Positions 1-8,541 of a DNA stretch of 64,000 bases are shown here, piece after piece; the first letter of the stretch is position 1, and each line of letters opens with the position of its first letter. Origin of the DNA: Putridiphycobacter roseus (GTDB taxonomy: Bacteria; Bacteroidota; Bacteroidia; Flavobacteriales_D; Crocinitomicaceae); the NCBI RefSeq assembly GCF_003234935.1, contig NZ_QKSB01000002.1, positions 62,001 to 126,000 of the forward strand, in the 5' to 3' direction. The translations under genes were made by a program, and so were the position numbers. The notes beneath the pieces are model-generated. The model worked only from the letters and a program-made list of their open reading frames with translations. It had not been told where the DNA came from and did no database searches.

Positions 1-180
1 AACAAAGACACTTATTGGTTTCAAGATGCTACCGGTAAGGTATTAATTGAAATAGAGTCTAAATACTTACCCACCATTAATTTCGACGAAAAAACGAAGA
101 TAAATATTATTGCAGAAGTAGACTATGATGAATTAGAAGAGGTAGAATTAGAGGTAGAACACCTTGAGATTGCACTCTAA
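1..180 (+). CDS. YgiW/YdeI-type OB-fold stress protein, C-terminal part (partial)
   Basis: Frame 1 is open from the window edge to TAA at 178-180, giving 59 residues; the start lies outside the window. The sequence has the bacterial OB-fold (BOF) pattern of the YgiW/YdeI family: YWFQDATGKVLIEIES, then a strand of the type TKINIIAEVDYD, ending in an acidic segment that matches the family's 'E-x-V-x-x-I' C-terminus. Family members are small periplasmic proteins linked to stress tolerance in enterobacteria; the role here is inferred. It is too short to exclude another OB-fold protein. The next gene starts 44 bases downstream on the same strand. Confidence 0.6.
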   Translation, partial: NKDTYWFQDATGKVLIEIESKYLPTINFDEKTKINIIAEVDYDELEEVELEVEHLEIAL

Positions 181-224
181 GTATTTATTTATTTTTAATA
201 ACCTACTACAACATTATCTCTATC

Positions 225-1124
225 ATGAAAAAAATAATCATTAGCCTCGTGGGTCTTTTTACTATTTTTATATTTGGCATGAGTTTCATCCAAAAATCAA
301 ACCCATTGCAAGAATATAATTTAAATGCCCCAAGTCAAACTTATAACTTGCCTAAAATTTTAGAGGAAGTATCTGGTTTAACCGACTTAAACAAGGATGA
401 AATAGCATGTATTCAAGATGAATTAGGAATTGTATTTATTTTCAATCTAAAATCCAATAAAATCACCAAAGAAATAAATTTTGGTGAGCCAGCAGACTAT
501 GAAGGTATTTCACATATTAATAATTCAATTTACATCTTAAGAAGTGATGGAGATATTATTAAAATAGAGGATTATACTGCAAGAAAAATAAAGACAAACT
601 TAATAAAAACTGGAATTTCTAATAAAGATAATGAAGGCCTATGCTTCGACCCCAAAACGGGGTTGATGCTGATAGGTTCCAAATCTAAACAAACCCATAA
701 AAAGGGGTTGGGTGACTTAAGGACTATTCATGGCTATCATTTGGATAACAAAAAAATGATGGACGAGCCTATATTGACCATTAAAATTAAAGATGTAGTA
801 GCGTATGCTTTAAAACACGACATTGAAATACCCACTAAATCTAAAAAAGGTAAAACCAGTCACAAGGTAAAACTAGGAATATCCGGAGTAGCTATTCACC
901 CAATAAACCACCACTACTATGTATTATCCGCTGTTGACCAATTGTTGTTGATCATAGATAGATCTGGAGACATCATTTACATGACCCATTTGCCAGAAAA
1001 AATATTTCCACAAGCCGAAGGCATTACTTTTTTAGAAAATGGAGACATGTATATTTCTAATGAAGGAAAGGATAAACCGCCGACTTTGTTTTTATTTAAG
1101 CCAAACAAATTTCAGGAAGATTGA
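225..1124 (+). CDS. SdiA-regulated-like beta-propeller protein
   Basis: Predicted exported protein of 299 residues. The N-terminus has a basic KK pair and a hydrophobic stretch (about residues 5-22), which is a signal peptide or membrane anchor. The body resembles the SdiA-regulated family of propeller-fold proteins. It has the repeated blade phrases EVSGLTDL, DYEGISHI, NEGLCFDP and PQAEGITFLENGDMYISNEG, with the typical 'E/A-G-[IL]' turn in each blade. These proteins resemble SMP-30/phytase-like propellers, but the ligand is unknown. ATG at 225 is the only sensible start because the signal peptide begins there. Two small exported proteins follow closely (gaps of 36 and 8 bases), so this may be the first gene of an envelope-protein operon. 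Confidence 0.7.
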   Translation: MKKIIISLVGLFTIFIFGMSFIQKSNPLQEYNLNAPSQTYNLPKILEEVSGLTDLNKDEIACIQDELGIVFIFNLKSNKITKEINFGEPADYEGISHINNSIYILRSDGDIIKIEDYTARKIKTNLIKTGISNKDNEGLCFDPKTGLMLIGSKSKQTHKKGLGDLRTIHGYHLDNKKMMDEPILTIKIKDVVAYALKHDIEIPTKSKKGKTSHKVKLGISGVAIHPINHHYYVLSAVDQLLLIIDRSGDIIYMTHLPEKIFPQAEGITFLENGDMYISNEGKDKPPTLFLFKPNKFQED

Positions 1125-1160
1125 AATAATTATGTATATTGATTGAAAAATAACCTCGTT

Positions 1161-1523
1161 ATGAAGTCATTCACTATTTTATTTACTGCATTATTTTTCT
1201 ATGGCCTAAGTGGTTTTGTTTCTCCTGATAATAATTTAAAAGACTTAATTGGAACTTATAGCGTATGTCAAATTGAAAACTATCCAGTTGCTTTAACTTT
1301 AAATCAAGACCTATCATTTACTTACCGCGATAAAACAGATTTAAGTAACCCAATAGTAGTTTCAGGAGCATGGTCTATGGATAAAAATACTATTATTTTA
1401 AAGGATAAGAATGGCAGTACAAATTTTCACCGTAAATGGAAATTAAAAAAAGACAATTGTGGAATAGCATCTAGAAAAGGAATGAGTTTCTATAGTTTGT
1501 GTAAGTTAGACAACTGTAAATAA
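1161..1523 (+). CDS. Small exported protein, unknown function
   Basis: Exported protein of 120 residues that I do not recognise. I place the start at ATG 1161. An upstream TTG at 1143 is in frame but would put an odd extension before an otherwise normal signal peptide (MKSFTILFTALFFYGLSGFV). The mature part reads DLIGTYSVCQIENYPVALTLN, then SGAWSMDKNTIILKD, the alternating-strand pattern of small lipocalin-like proteins that Bacteroidota encode in large numbers. It has three cysteines, two near the end (SLCKLDNCK). It lies 8 bases before the NlpE-like lipoprotein gene, so co-transcription is likely. The function is unknown; the lipocalin-like fold is an impression from the pattern only. Confidence 0.6.
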   Translation: MKSFTILFTALFFYGLSGFVSPDNNLKDLIGTYSVCQIENYPVALTLNQDLSFTYRDKTDLSNPIVVSGAWSMDKNTIILKDKNGSTNFHRKWKLKKDNCGIASRKGMSFYSLCKLDNCK

Positions 1524-1531
1524 ACATAGAA

Positions 1532-2296
1532 ATGAAATTTACAAAACTAATCCTTGTCGCATTATTAATCCACTCCATTACATCTTGTGCTAATCAGAAA
1601 TCCACTATTGACATGCATGACAATGAAAATAGTTTAGATTGGCAAGGAAGCTATTCTGGAACATTACCTTGTGAGGATTGCGAGGGTATTTACACCACTT
1701 TACAATTAAAGGGTAACCAAACTTATATTTTAACCACTACTTATTTAGGGGGAGAAAATGAAACAGCGATTGAAAACGGTGAATTTGACTGGAAAGAAGA
1801 TGGGAAAACGCTAGTTTTAATGGGAGAAGAAGGGAAGGAAAATAACCTATACCAAGTATTAGAAAATAAAATACTAAAGTTAGATGCTGAAGGAGAGAAA
1901 AATGTTGATACCCAAAGCGCGAATTACACATTACATAAACTAGGATCTCAATTCACCGATACTTATTGGAAATTAATAGAATTTCAAGGACAAAAAATCA
2001 CAAACGAAATGGCTACGCATGAAGTCTATATTCAATTTAACACCTTAGATAATCAAGTAATAGGCAATGGCGGTTGTAATAACTTCTATGGAAATTACAT
2101 GAACAACCAACCTTCCGAAATAAAGTTAAATGATATAGTGATCACTGAGATGACTTGTGTAAAACCTGGGATTGAGAATAAACTGATGCAAGTTTTAAAC
2201 AGCATAGATAATTACAGCATTGAAAATGGCATCTTAAGCTTAAGCAAGGCTAAAATGGCTACTGAAGCGAAATTTGAAGCGAAACTAAAGCCTTAA
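1532..2296 (+). CDS. Lipoprotein with NlpE-like and META domains
   Basis: Two-domain lipoprotein of 254 residues. The signal peptide ends in the lipobox ITSC (Cys19), so it should be lipid-anchored. Residues about 35-135 match the NlpE N-terminal domain, with the family signature GTLPCEDCEGIYTTLQL including the CxxC pair. NlpE in enterobacteria senses copper and envelope stress through Cpx, but no Cpx system is visible here, so only the fold is claimed. Residues about 142-254 are a META (HslJ-like) domain: DTYWKLIEFQG, GNGGCNNFYGNY and ITEMTC. NlpE plus META in one lipoprotein is a common arrangement in Bacteroidota. It probably shares a transcript with the two preceding exported-protein genes. 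Confidence 0.8.
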   Translation: MKFTKLILVALLIHSITSCANQKSTIDMHDNENSLDWQGSYSGTLPCEDCEGIYTTLQLKGNQTYILTTTYLGGENETAIENGEFDWKEDGKTLVLMGEEGKENNLYQVLENKILKLDAEGEKNVDTQSANYTLHKLGSQFTDTYWKLIEFQGQKITNEMATHEVYIQFNTLDNQVIGNGGCNNFYGNYMNNQPSEIKLNDIVITEMTCVKPGIENKLMQVLNSIDNYSIENGILSLSKAKMATEAKFEAKLKP

Positions 2297-2504
2297 AAAG
2301 TAAATTGCTTTTTTTATCCTCCCTCCTATTTGGTCACCTTTCATTATATTTTTCCGATCTTTATTTATCGCTTATAGATATTTAACAATAGGCAATGGTA
2401 TTGGACTTGAAATTACAAAAATTGATATTAGAAAAAATCAGATTTAACGAATAATAAGTAAAAACAATTATTGCAACTTCCTGTTTTTCAACCTAATTTT
2501 TCCT

Positions 2505-2512
2505 TAAATTTG
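2505..2512 (+). promoter_or_regulatory. Bacteroidota -7 promoter box
   Basis: TAAATTTG matches the TAnnTTTG -7 consensus of the Bacteroidota housekeeping sigma factor. It lies 24 bases before the ATG at 2536, after a 200-base gap without genes. A -33 element is not obvious. Confidence 0.5.
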
Positions 2513-2535
2513 AGTTACATTTAAAACGAAAAGTT

Positions 2536-2976
2536 ATGTGGTTTAAATTAATAATCCCCTTCACATTGTTGGCTTTATGTTTAGTTTCGAGTTGCCAAAA
2601 AAATAAAAGTGAAAATGTACAAAAACAAATAAAATCAAACCTCTTAGATGGTATTTGGAAAATTTCAAAATACAATGATGATGGTAAGAATAAAACAGAA
2701 GACTTTGCCGATTATGACTTCACATTTTTAGAAAACGGTACGGTCCATGCAGCCACAACAGACCATCATTATTTGGGGGATTGGATGGTAGCTATTGATG
2801 CGGAAGCAGAAAACAGTGATGACCCTACTTTTAATATTCATTTCGCTGACACTACTGACTTATATGTATTAGATGAAGACTGGTATTTACTTTCACAAAC
2901 AGGAATTAAAATGGAATGGATGGTAATCATCAGCAAAAGTGGTGACACTGATTTTTTAACGATTTCAAAAAAATAA
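2536..2976 (+). CDS. Small lipoprotein, lipocalin-like, unknown function
   Basis: Lipoprotein of 146 residues. The signal peptide ends in LVSSC (Cys20), a clear lipobox. The mature region begins with a Lys/Asn linker and then LLDGIWKISKYNDDGKN, FTFLENGTVHA and LGDWMV. This is the strand order of lipocalin-like 'DGTWKI' proteins widespread in Bacteroidota. The domain is acidic, with DAEAENSDDP about two thirds of the way along. No catalytic motif is visible and the ligand is unknown. A -7 box lies 24 bases upstream. The sulfurtransferase gene begins 4 bases after the stop, so both are probably on one transcript, although no functional link is evident. Confidence 0.65.
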   Translation: MWFKLIIPFTLLALCLVSSCQKNKSENVQKQIKSNLLDGIWKISKYNDDGKNKTEDFADYDFTFLENGTVHAATTDHHYLGDWMVAIDAEAENSDDPTFNIHFADTTDLYVLDEDWYLLSQTGIKMEWMVIISKSGDTDFLTISKK

Positions 2977-2980
2977 AAAC

Positions 2981-3772
2981 ATGACTCCAATCACATCTGT
3001 AAATTGGTTAAAACAGAACATACATGACCCGGCACTTGTTATATTAGATGCCGGAACAGACCCTTCGGATACTAAAATTATACCTGGAGCAAGGGTATTC
3101 GATTTGAAGCATAATTTTCAAAGGAAAAATAGTCCCTACCCCAACACGTATCCATTACCAGAACAGTTTGAGCTAGAATGTCAAAAATTAGGAATTCAAT
3201 CTTCTAGTAAAATTATAATTTACGACCACAAAGGAGTATACACTAGTCCTAGGGTATGGTGGCTTTTTCAATTAATGGGGCATACTAATGTTTCGGTTTT
3301 AGATGGTGGTTTACCTGCTTGGGAAGAAGCAGGATTTAAGATAAGTATTGCAAAAAAAGAAATCACATGGAAAACGGGGGATTTTAAAGCCCATTTTCAA
3401 CCCAATTGGGTAAAACATTTCGAAGACATCCAGCAACATGTAGACCAGCAAAAATTTAAATTAATAGATGCGCGTTCGAGTGGCAGATTTATGGGGACTG
3501 CACCAGAGCCTAGGGAAGGATTAAGAAGCGGGGCCATTCCTCATACGATCAATATTCCCTACACTACTGTATTAGAAAATGGAAAATTTAAATCCATAGA
3601 CAAATTAACCCCATTATTTAAAGAAATAATGCATGAAGGTAGTAAAACAGTCTTTACTTGTGGTTCAGGTATCACTGCATGCATTATTTTACTGGCCAGT
3701 GAACTTGTTTACCAAGGGGAAAAAGCAGTGTATGATGGCTCTTGGACAGAGTGGGCTTTACACACAAAATAA
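2981..3772 (+). CDS. sseA: 3-mercaptopyruvate/thiosulfate sulfurtransferase
   Basis: Two-domain rhodanese of 263 residues that moves sulfane sulfur from a thiol donor to an acceptor such as cyanide or thioredoxin. The N-terminal, non-catalytic rhodanese domain (about 1-120) contains VILDAGTDPSD and the signature PRVWWLFQLMGH-x-x-VSVLDGG. The C-terminal domain (about 140-263) has LIDARSSGRFMG and the active-site loop CGSGITA, with the catalytic Cys near residue 226. CGSG-[IV]-TA is the mercaptopyruvate sulfurtransferase loop; thiosulfate-specific enzymes usually have CRKG. The protein is slightly shorter than E. coli SseA, and no signal peptide is visible, so it should be cytoplasmic. It lies 4 bases behind a lipoprotein gene. 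Confidence 0.87.
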   Translation: MTPITSVNWLKQNIHDPALVILDAGTDPSDTKIIPGARVFDLKHNFQRKNSPYPNTYPLPEQFELECQKLGIQSSSKIIIYDHKGVYTSPRVWWLFQLMGHTNVSVLDGGLPAWEEAGFKISIAKKEITWKTGDFKAHFQPNWVKHFEDIQQHVDQQKFKLIDARSSGRFMGTAPEPREGLRSGAIPHTINIPYTTVLENGKFKSIDKLTPLFKEIMHEGSKTVFTCGSGITACIILLASELVYQGEKAVYDGSWTEWALHTK

Positions 3773-3954
3773 ACGAAGAAAACACAAAGGAAAGCAATCC
3801 TTTTTTTATTCGTTTTTTCGCAAAATAGTGTTAAATTTGTCAAAAAGCATACTTTTTCACGTCATTTTTTATGATTTTAGATGAAAAAATGCATTTTTTT
3901 ATCACCTATCAGTTAGCTTAATTTTATTAATCCATTCATAATTCAACCACACAA

Positions 3955-4395
3955 ATGAACGAAACAATACAATACAACGCCATCAATAAACCAAGTGAAA
4001 TTCAAAAGGCTAAAATAGTAGACTTTTTATTTACCCATTTAGGAGAGTATGGTGACCCCAAAAAAGACATTTTAAAAGCCATTGAATATGCCATTAAATC
4101 TTTTGCTTCTTTTGGAGGTTTTGTGCTCACGGTAGAAGAAAATGATGAAATAAAAGGTGCAGTAGTAATAAATCAAACAGGTATGGGAGGTTATATTCCT
4201 GAAAATATTTTGGTATACATAGCTGTTCATGATACTATGCGAGGAAAAGGTATTGGTAAATTATTAATGTCAAGAGCCATTGAATATACCCAAGGTGACA
4301 TTGCCTTACATGTGGAGGCAAAAAATCCTGCAAAAAAACTTTACGAAAAATTAGGGTTTACAAATCCGTATTTAGAAATGCGTTTAAAAAAGTAA
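3955..4395 (+). CDS. GNAT family N-acetyltransferase
   Basis: Cytoplasmic acyltransferase of 146 residues. The acetyl-CoA pyrophosphate-binding loop is visible as MRGKGIGKLLMSRAIEY (family motif Q/RxxGxG/A), followed by LHVEAKNPAKKLYEKLGF, the usual beta5-alpha4 segment. The substrate is unknown. It starts a tight same-strand run (10-base gap, then two 1-base overlaps) with an M20 amidohydrolase and two PLP racemases, so an amino acid or N-acyl amino acid substrate is a reasonable inference. A TAAATTTG box lies at 3832-3839, which would give a leader of about 110 bases. No nearer promoter box stands out. Confidence 0.78.
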   Translation: MNETIQYNAINKPSEIQKAKIVDFLFTHLGEYGDPKKDILKAIEYAIKSFASFGGFVLTVEENDEIKGAVVINQTGMGGYIPENILVYIAVHDTMRGKGIGKLLMSRAIEYTQGDIALHVEAKNPAKKLYEKLGFTNPYLEMRLKK

Positions 4396-4405
4396 AAAAC
4401 CGTCT

Positions 4406-5560
4406 ATGATGCAATCATCTCTACAAGCAATTTTACCAGCCTTAACTAAAATTCGGAGACAACTTCATGCCCATCCCGAGGTTGCTTTAACGGAAATAAA
4501 AACAACACAAACCATTATTGCTTATTTAGAAAAGCACTGTCATGGAAAAATAACAACCTTTGAACCATCCGGAGTGATGGTTGAGTTTGATAGTGATGTG
4601 CCAGGAGAAAGCACCATGATTCGAGGAGACATTGACGCCTTACCCATACAGGAAATTAATGATTTTGAATACCAATCAAAATTTAAAAATGTAAGTCATA
4701 AATGTGGGCATGATGGTCATACAGCCATATTATTAGGTCTGGCAAATTTACTCAGTCAAACTCCAATTGAAAAAGGTAAGGTTTGCTTGGTTTTTCAACC
4801 AGCAGAAGAAAATGGAAAAGGCGCTGCATTAGTTTTGGAAAATGATCATTTTAACACCCTCACATTTGACTATGTGTATGCCTTGCATAATTTACCTGGC
4901 TTTCCCTTACATCAAATTGTAATTAAAGAAAATAACTTTAATGCAAATGTTAAAACCCTTATCATTGACTTTAACGGTAAAACAGCCCACGCCGCCGAAC
5001 CAGAAAAAGGCCATAATCCCTTTTTAGCAATTGCTAAAACACTTTTGTTTTGTGAATCCATTACTTTAAATGAACCTAGTAAAGCTAATTTCTTTTTAAT
5101 AACGCCCGCTTATTCCAATATTGGACAAAAAGCATACGGTATATCCCCTAGTGAAGGCACCTTGCATTTAACCATTAGAAGTTGGGACCTCGAACTTTTC
5201 GATCATAAAATAGCGGCATTAAAAAATAAAATAAACGAACTGTGTAAATTTTATCATTTAAAAGTTGACTACCATTGGACCGAGGTGTTTTTTGCCAATA
5301 TTAATGATATGGAAGCGACCAATAGGATTAGACAAGCGGCCAATGAAAATAAACAGGATGTTCATGAATTGGCTGTTCCATTTAAATGGGGAGAAGATTT
5401 TGGCTTATTCACGCAAAAATTTAAAGGAGCCATGTTTGGTCTAGGTGCCGGACTAGACTCTCCGGCATTGCATAATCCTGACTATGATTTCCCAGATGAA
5501 ATTACCCATACAGGCATTCAAACTTTTTACAAAATCATTCAAAATAGCCACCATAAATAA
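4406..5560 (+). CDS. M20D family amidohydrolase (N-acyl-amino acid hydrolase)
   Basis: Dinuclear metallo-amidohydrolase of 384 residues, the length usual for M20D enzymes such as hippurate hydrolase, IAA-amino acid hydrolase and N-acetyl-L,L-diaminopimelate deacetylase. Motifs in order: RRQLHAHPEVALTE near the N-terminus, RGDIDALPI, the metal-binding CGHDGHTA, the catalytic FQPAEENGKG, ALHNLPG, and DSPALHNPDYDFPDE at the end. The dimerisation domain lies in the middle (about 180-290). It removes an acyl group from an amino acid; the substrate is not readable. The stop overlaps the next start (TAATG at 5558-5562), so translation is probably coupled to alr. Confidence 0.85.
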   Translation: MMQSSLQAILPALTKIRRQLHAHPEVALTEIKTTQTIIAYLEKHCHGKITTFEPSGVMVEFDSDVPGESTMIRGDIDALPIQEINDFEYQSKFKNVSHKCGHDGHTAILLGLANLLSQTPIEKGKVCLVFQPAEENGKGAALVLENDHFNTLTFDYVYALHNLPGFPLHQIVIKENNFNANVKTLIIDFNGKTAHAAEPEKGHNPFLAIAKTLLFCESITLNEPSKANFFLITPAYSNIGQKAYGISPSEGTLHLTIRSWDLELFDHKIAALKNKINELCKFYHLKVDYHWTEVFFANINDMEATNRIRQAANENKQDVHELAVPFKWGEDFGLFTQKFKGAMFGLGAGLDSPALHNPDYDFPDEITHTGIQTFYKIIQNSHHK

Positions 5561-6705
5561 TGTCCCAAACCTCCTACATTACACTGTCCCGGTCCGCCCT
5601 AAAAAATAACGTGGAATTTATTCAAAACATATTGGGTACTACTAAATTCTCTTCGGTTGTAAAAGGGAACGCTTATGGACATGGCATCAAACAATTTTGT
5701 CCTTTAATTCATGAATTGGGCGTGGATCATTTCAGTGTTTTTAGCGCAGATGAAGCCCAAAAAATCAATGCCATTTTACCACATGTTTCCATTCAGATAA
5801 TGGGGTTTATTCATGACAATGACCTGGAATGGGTAATTAAAAACAAAGTGTCATTTTTTGTATTTGAATCCGATAGATTAAACAAGGCAATTCAGCTAGC
5901 ACAAAAGTTGAAAATTAAAGCTAAAATAAATATTGAAATAGAAACCGGAATGAACAGGACTGGTTTTCATGTAAATGAGTTTGATGCCGTAATAAAAGTA
6001 GCTTTAAAAGCAAAAAAACATATTATTATTGAAGGTATTTGTTCCCATTTAGCAGGCGCTGAAAGTATTTCAAACTATAAGCGTGTTAAAAGTCAGATTA
6101 AAACATTTTCTCAAATACAACATAAAGTCAAGGAAAATAAACAATACCATCCGAAATTTCATTTAGCTTGTTCGGCCGCAATTTTACAATATCCAAAAAC
6201 AAAATTCGACTTGGCAAGAATAGGTATTTTACAATATGGTTTCTTTCCTAGTAACGAAGTTCTGGTGCAATACATAACCAAAAACAGCACCGACATTGAC
6301 CCATTAAAAAGGGTAATTACGTGGAAAACCATAGTAATGGACACCAACACCATAGAAGCCGGTTCTTTTGTAGGGTATGGTACTTCCTTTTTTACAAATT
6401 CAAAAACAAAAGTTGCTCTTATTCCAGTTGGTTATTCACATGGATTTAGTCGCTCATTGAGTAACCAAGGAAAAGTATTAATCCGTGGTAAGCGATTAGA
6501 TGTAATAGGTACAGTAAACATGAATATGACAGCCATAGACATTACAGAATGTCCAGAAATAGAAAAGGGAGATGAAGTGGTATTGATAGGGACACAAGGA
6601 GATAATTCAATTTCTGTTGCTTCCTTTAGTGACTTTAGTAACTTATTAAATTACGAATTATTAACCCGTTTACCTTCGGGTATAAAACGAAAAATTATTG
6701 CATAA
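5560..6705 (+). CDS. alr: Alanine racemase
   Basis: PLP-dependent racemase of 381 residues that interconverts L- and D-alanine, which is needed for peptidoglycan. The PLP lysine is in SVVKGNAYGHG near the N-terminus and the catalytic tyrosine in FVGYGTSFF about two thirds along. The two-domain Alr layout is complete: a TIM barrel with ETGMNRTGFH and ICSHLAGAES, then a beta domain with ALIPVGYSHGFSRSLSN and GTVNMNMTAID. The start ATG overlaps the stop of the amidohydrolase gene and the end overlaps the next racemase gene (TAATG at 6703-6707). This coupling suggests that the three enzymes are made together. It is not next to murF, a common alr partner. Confidence 0.92.
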   Translation: MSQTSYITLSRSALKNNVEFIQNILGTTKFSSVVKGNAYGHGIKQFCPLIHELGVDHFSVFSADEAQKINAILPHVSIQIMGFIHDNDLEWVIKNKVSFFVFESDRLNKAIQLAQKLKIKAKINIEIETGMNRTGFHVNEFDAVIKVALKAKKHIIIEGICSHLAGAESISNYKRVKSQIKTFSQIQHKVKENKQYHPKFHLACSAAILQYPKTKFDLARIGILQYGFFPSNEVLVQYITKNSTDIDPLKRVITWKTIVMDTNTIEAGSFVGYGTSFFTNSKTKVALIPVGYSHGFSRSLSNQGKVLIRGKRLDVIGTVNMNMTAIDITECPEIEKGDEVVLIGTQGDNSISVASFSDFSNLLNYELLTRLPSGIKRKIIA

Positions 6706-7802
6706 TGGCAGAATTAATCATACACGTTAACAAAATAAAAGACAATATAAAATCCCTTAGTAATTTTTTTGCTGAAAACGGGATAAAATGGAGTCTGGTA
6801 ACCAAAGTATTTTCTGGAGACAAAGAATTTCTTAAAAATGTATTGACTGAGGAGGTAATCGCCAACATTAGTTCTGTTGGAGACTCACGTTTAACCAGTT
6901 TAAAAAACTTAAAAGCAGTCAATCCTAATATAAAAACCATTTACATAAAGCCTCCTGCTAAAATATATGCGGCAGATTTGGTAAAGTACGCCGACATTTC
7001 TTTAAACAGTTCTTATTCAACAATTTTAGCCATTAATAAAGCGGCAGAGAAAGCCAATAAAATACACCAAATTATTATCATGATTGAATTAGGCGAACTC
7101 CGAGAAGGTGTTCAAAGAGCAGACATCATGGATTTTTATCAAAAAGTATTTAACCTCTCAAATATTGAAGTCATTGGAATAGGTTCAAATTTAGGTTGCA
7201 TGTATGGCGTAGAACCGACTTACGACAAGCTCTTGCAATTATCCTTGTATAAAGAATTAATTTCTGCAAGGTTTAGCAAGGAATTACAACTCCTTTCTGG
7301 TGGCACCTCCATTACGCTTCCTTTGGTAGAGAATAATGTGATTCCTAAAGATATTAATCATTTTAGAATTGGGGAAGCGGCATTTTTTGGTGTCAGTCCA
7401 TATGACAATAAACAATTTAAAGATTTAAATATCGATACCTTTGAATTTTCAGCTAATATCATTGAATTGGAAGAGAAGAAGCTTATTCCCGACGGAATTA
7501 TATCAGATGCTAACATAGGTCACACTGCTGTATACGAACAAAATGATTTGGGTGAATTATCTTTCAAAGCAATCTTAGATTTTGGGATGCTAGATGTGGA
7601 TAAAAACGATATTGAACCTGTAGATAAAAGTATCACTTTTGTTGGTATTACTTCAGACATGTTAGTCATTGACCTGGGGAAAAATAAAACAGACAATGGA
7701 AAAGTGAAGTATAAAGTAGGAGATAAAATTCAGTTCACTCCTAATTACATGGCAGTTGCCAGATTGCTAAACTCAAAATTTATTGATAAAAAATATAATT
7801 AA
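6705..7802 (+). CDS. Alanine/ornithine racemase family PLP enzyme
   Basis: Fold-type III PLP enzyme of 365 residues, of the Orr/YhfX-like branch rather than canonical Alr. The likely PLP lysine is in WSLVTKVFSGDKEFL (about residue 30). Other family marks are IIMIELGELREGV, a GIGSNLGCMYGV loop, LLSGGTSITLPL and FRIGEAAFFGVSP, where the phosphate is held. The substrate could be ornithine, alanine or another amino acid. Because the gene is coupled to alr and an amidohydrolase, D-amino acid formation or recycling is the likely theme. A second racemase immediately after a true alr is unusual enough to note. No terminator is obvious; a DUF3124 lipoprotein gene follows after 69 bases. Confidence 0.75.
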   Translation: MAELIIHVNKIKDNIKSLSNFFAENGIKWSLVTKVFSGDKEFLKNVLTEEVIANISSVGDSRLTSLKNLKAVNPNIKTIYIKPPAKIYAADLVKYADISLNSSYSTILAINKAAEKANKIHQIIIMIELGELREGVQRADIMDFYQKVFNLSNIEVIGIGSNLGCMYGVEPTYDKLLQLSLYKELISARFSKELQLLSGGTSITLPLVENNVIPKDINHFRIGEAAFFGVSPYDNKQFKDLNIDTFEFSANIIELEEKKLIPDGIISDANIGHTAVYEQNDLGELSFKAILDFGMLDVDKNDIEPVDKSITFVGITSDMLVIDLGKNKTDNGKVKYKVGDKIQFTPNYMAVARLLNSKFIDKKYN

Positions 7803-7871
7803 TATTAGTGAATATCGGCGCTTATTAATCCGCTAAATTCATTAAATTTACGAAAACAAACCTACTCTACT

Positions 7872-8378
7872 ATGCGATTCGCTCTTTTCATTTTCATTTC
7901 TTTAATGTGCTTTTCTTGTGATCAAAAAAGAGCCGATTATAAAATAGAACCAATTGACTGGAACGCTAAAATAGCCAATAGAAATTTTGACAGTACCTAT
8001 ACCAGTGCCAAAACATACCTTTCTATTTATTCACAAATTTATGGCCAAAACGAACATAGGCTGCATGATTTAACTGTAACCGTAGGCATCAGAAATACAA
8101 GTGAATTAGATACCCTTTATATTGATCGGGCAGAGTTTTTTGACACCCATGGTAAATCAATCATGAAGTACATTGAAAAAACCATTTTTATTTTACCTAT
8201 GGAAACAGTGGAAATAGTAATTGATGAAATTCAAAAGTTAGGCGGAACTGGTGGTAACATTCTATTTAAATGGAAAATGAATGCCGTGAACCCAACCCCC
8301 TTATTTGAAGCTGTAATGATATCCACTTCAGGACAGCAAGGGCTTTCCTTTACCACTCAAGGTATTAGAATTGATTAA
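7872..8378 (+). CDS. DUF3124 lipoprotein
   Basis: Lipoprotein of 168 residues with signal peptide and lipobox MCFSC (Cys16). The body matches DUF3124 along most of its length: TYLSIYSQIYGQNEHRLHDL, LTVTVGIRNTSELDTLYI, a 'YIEKTIFILPMETVEIVIDE' strand pair, GGTGGNILFKW and the ending EAVMISTSGQQGLSFTTQG. DUF3124 proteins occur in many Gram-negative bacteria and have no established function. It stands alone between the racemase operon and the histidine kinase, so context adds nothing. The start ATG at 7872 is fixed by the signal peptide. Confidence 0.8.
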   Translation: MRFALFIFISLMCFSCDQKRADYKIEPIDWNAKIANRNFDSTYTSAKTYLSIYSQIYGQNEHRLHDLTVTVGIRNTSELDTLYIDRAEFFDTHGKSIMKYIEKTIFILPMETVEIVIDEIQKLGGTGGNILFKWKMNAVNPTPLFEAVMISTSGQQGLSFTTQGIRID

Positions 8379-8492
8379 TATTTTTTTAGGATATTTTTTT
8401 GTTTACCACAGCATATAAAAAATAATAATCTGCTAATTATTTCAACTATAACTATGTAAATCTAATCCTTAAATTTATTATATTGCAGTTAA

Positions 8493-8522
8493 GCAAGTCT
8501 GCACAAATCTTAAATGACTTGC
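8493..8522. repeat. Inverted repeat upstream of histidine kinase gene
   Basis: GCAAGTC at 8493-8499 is repeated inverted as GACTTGC at 8516-8522, with a 16-base spacer, 20 bases before the kinase ATG. It could be a regulator site or an mRNA hairpin. There is no T tract, so it is not a terminator. Confidence 0.3.
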
Positions 8523-8541
8523 AAAATTGACCTCTTAAAGC

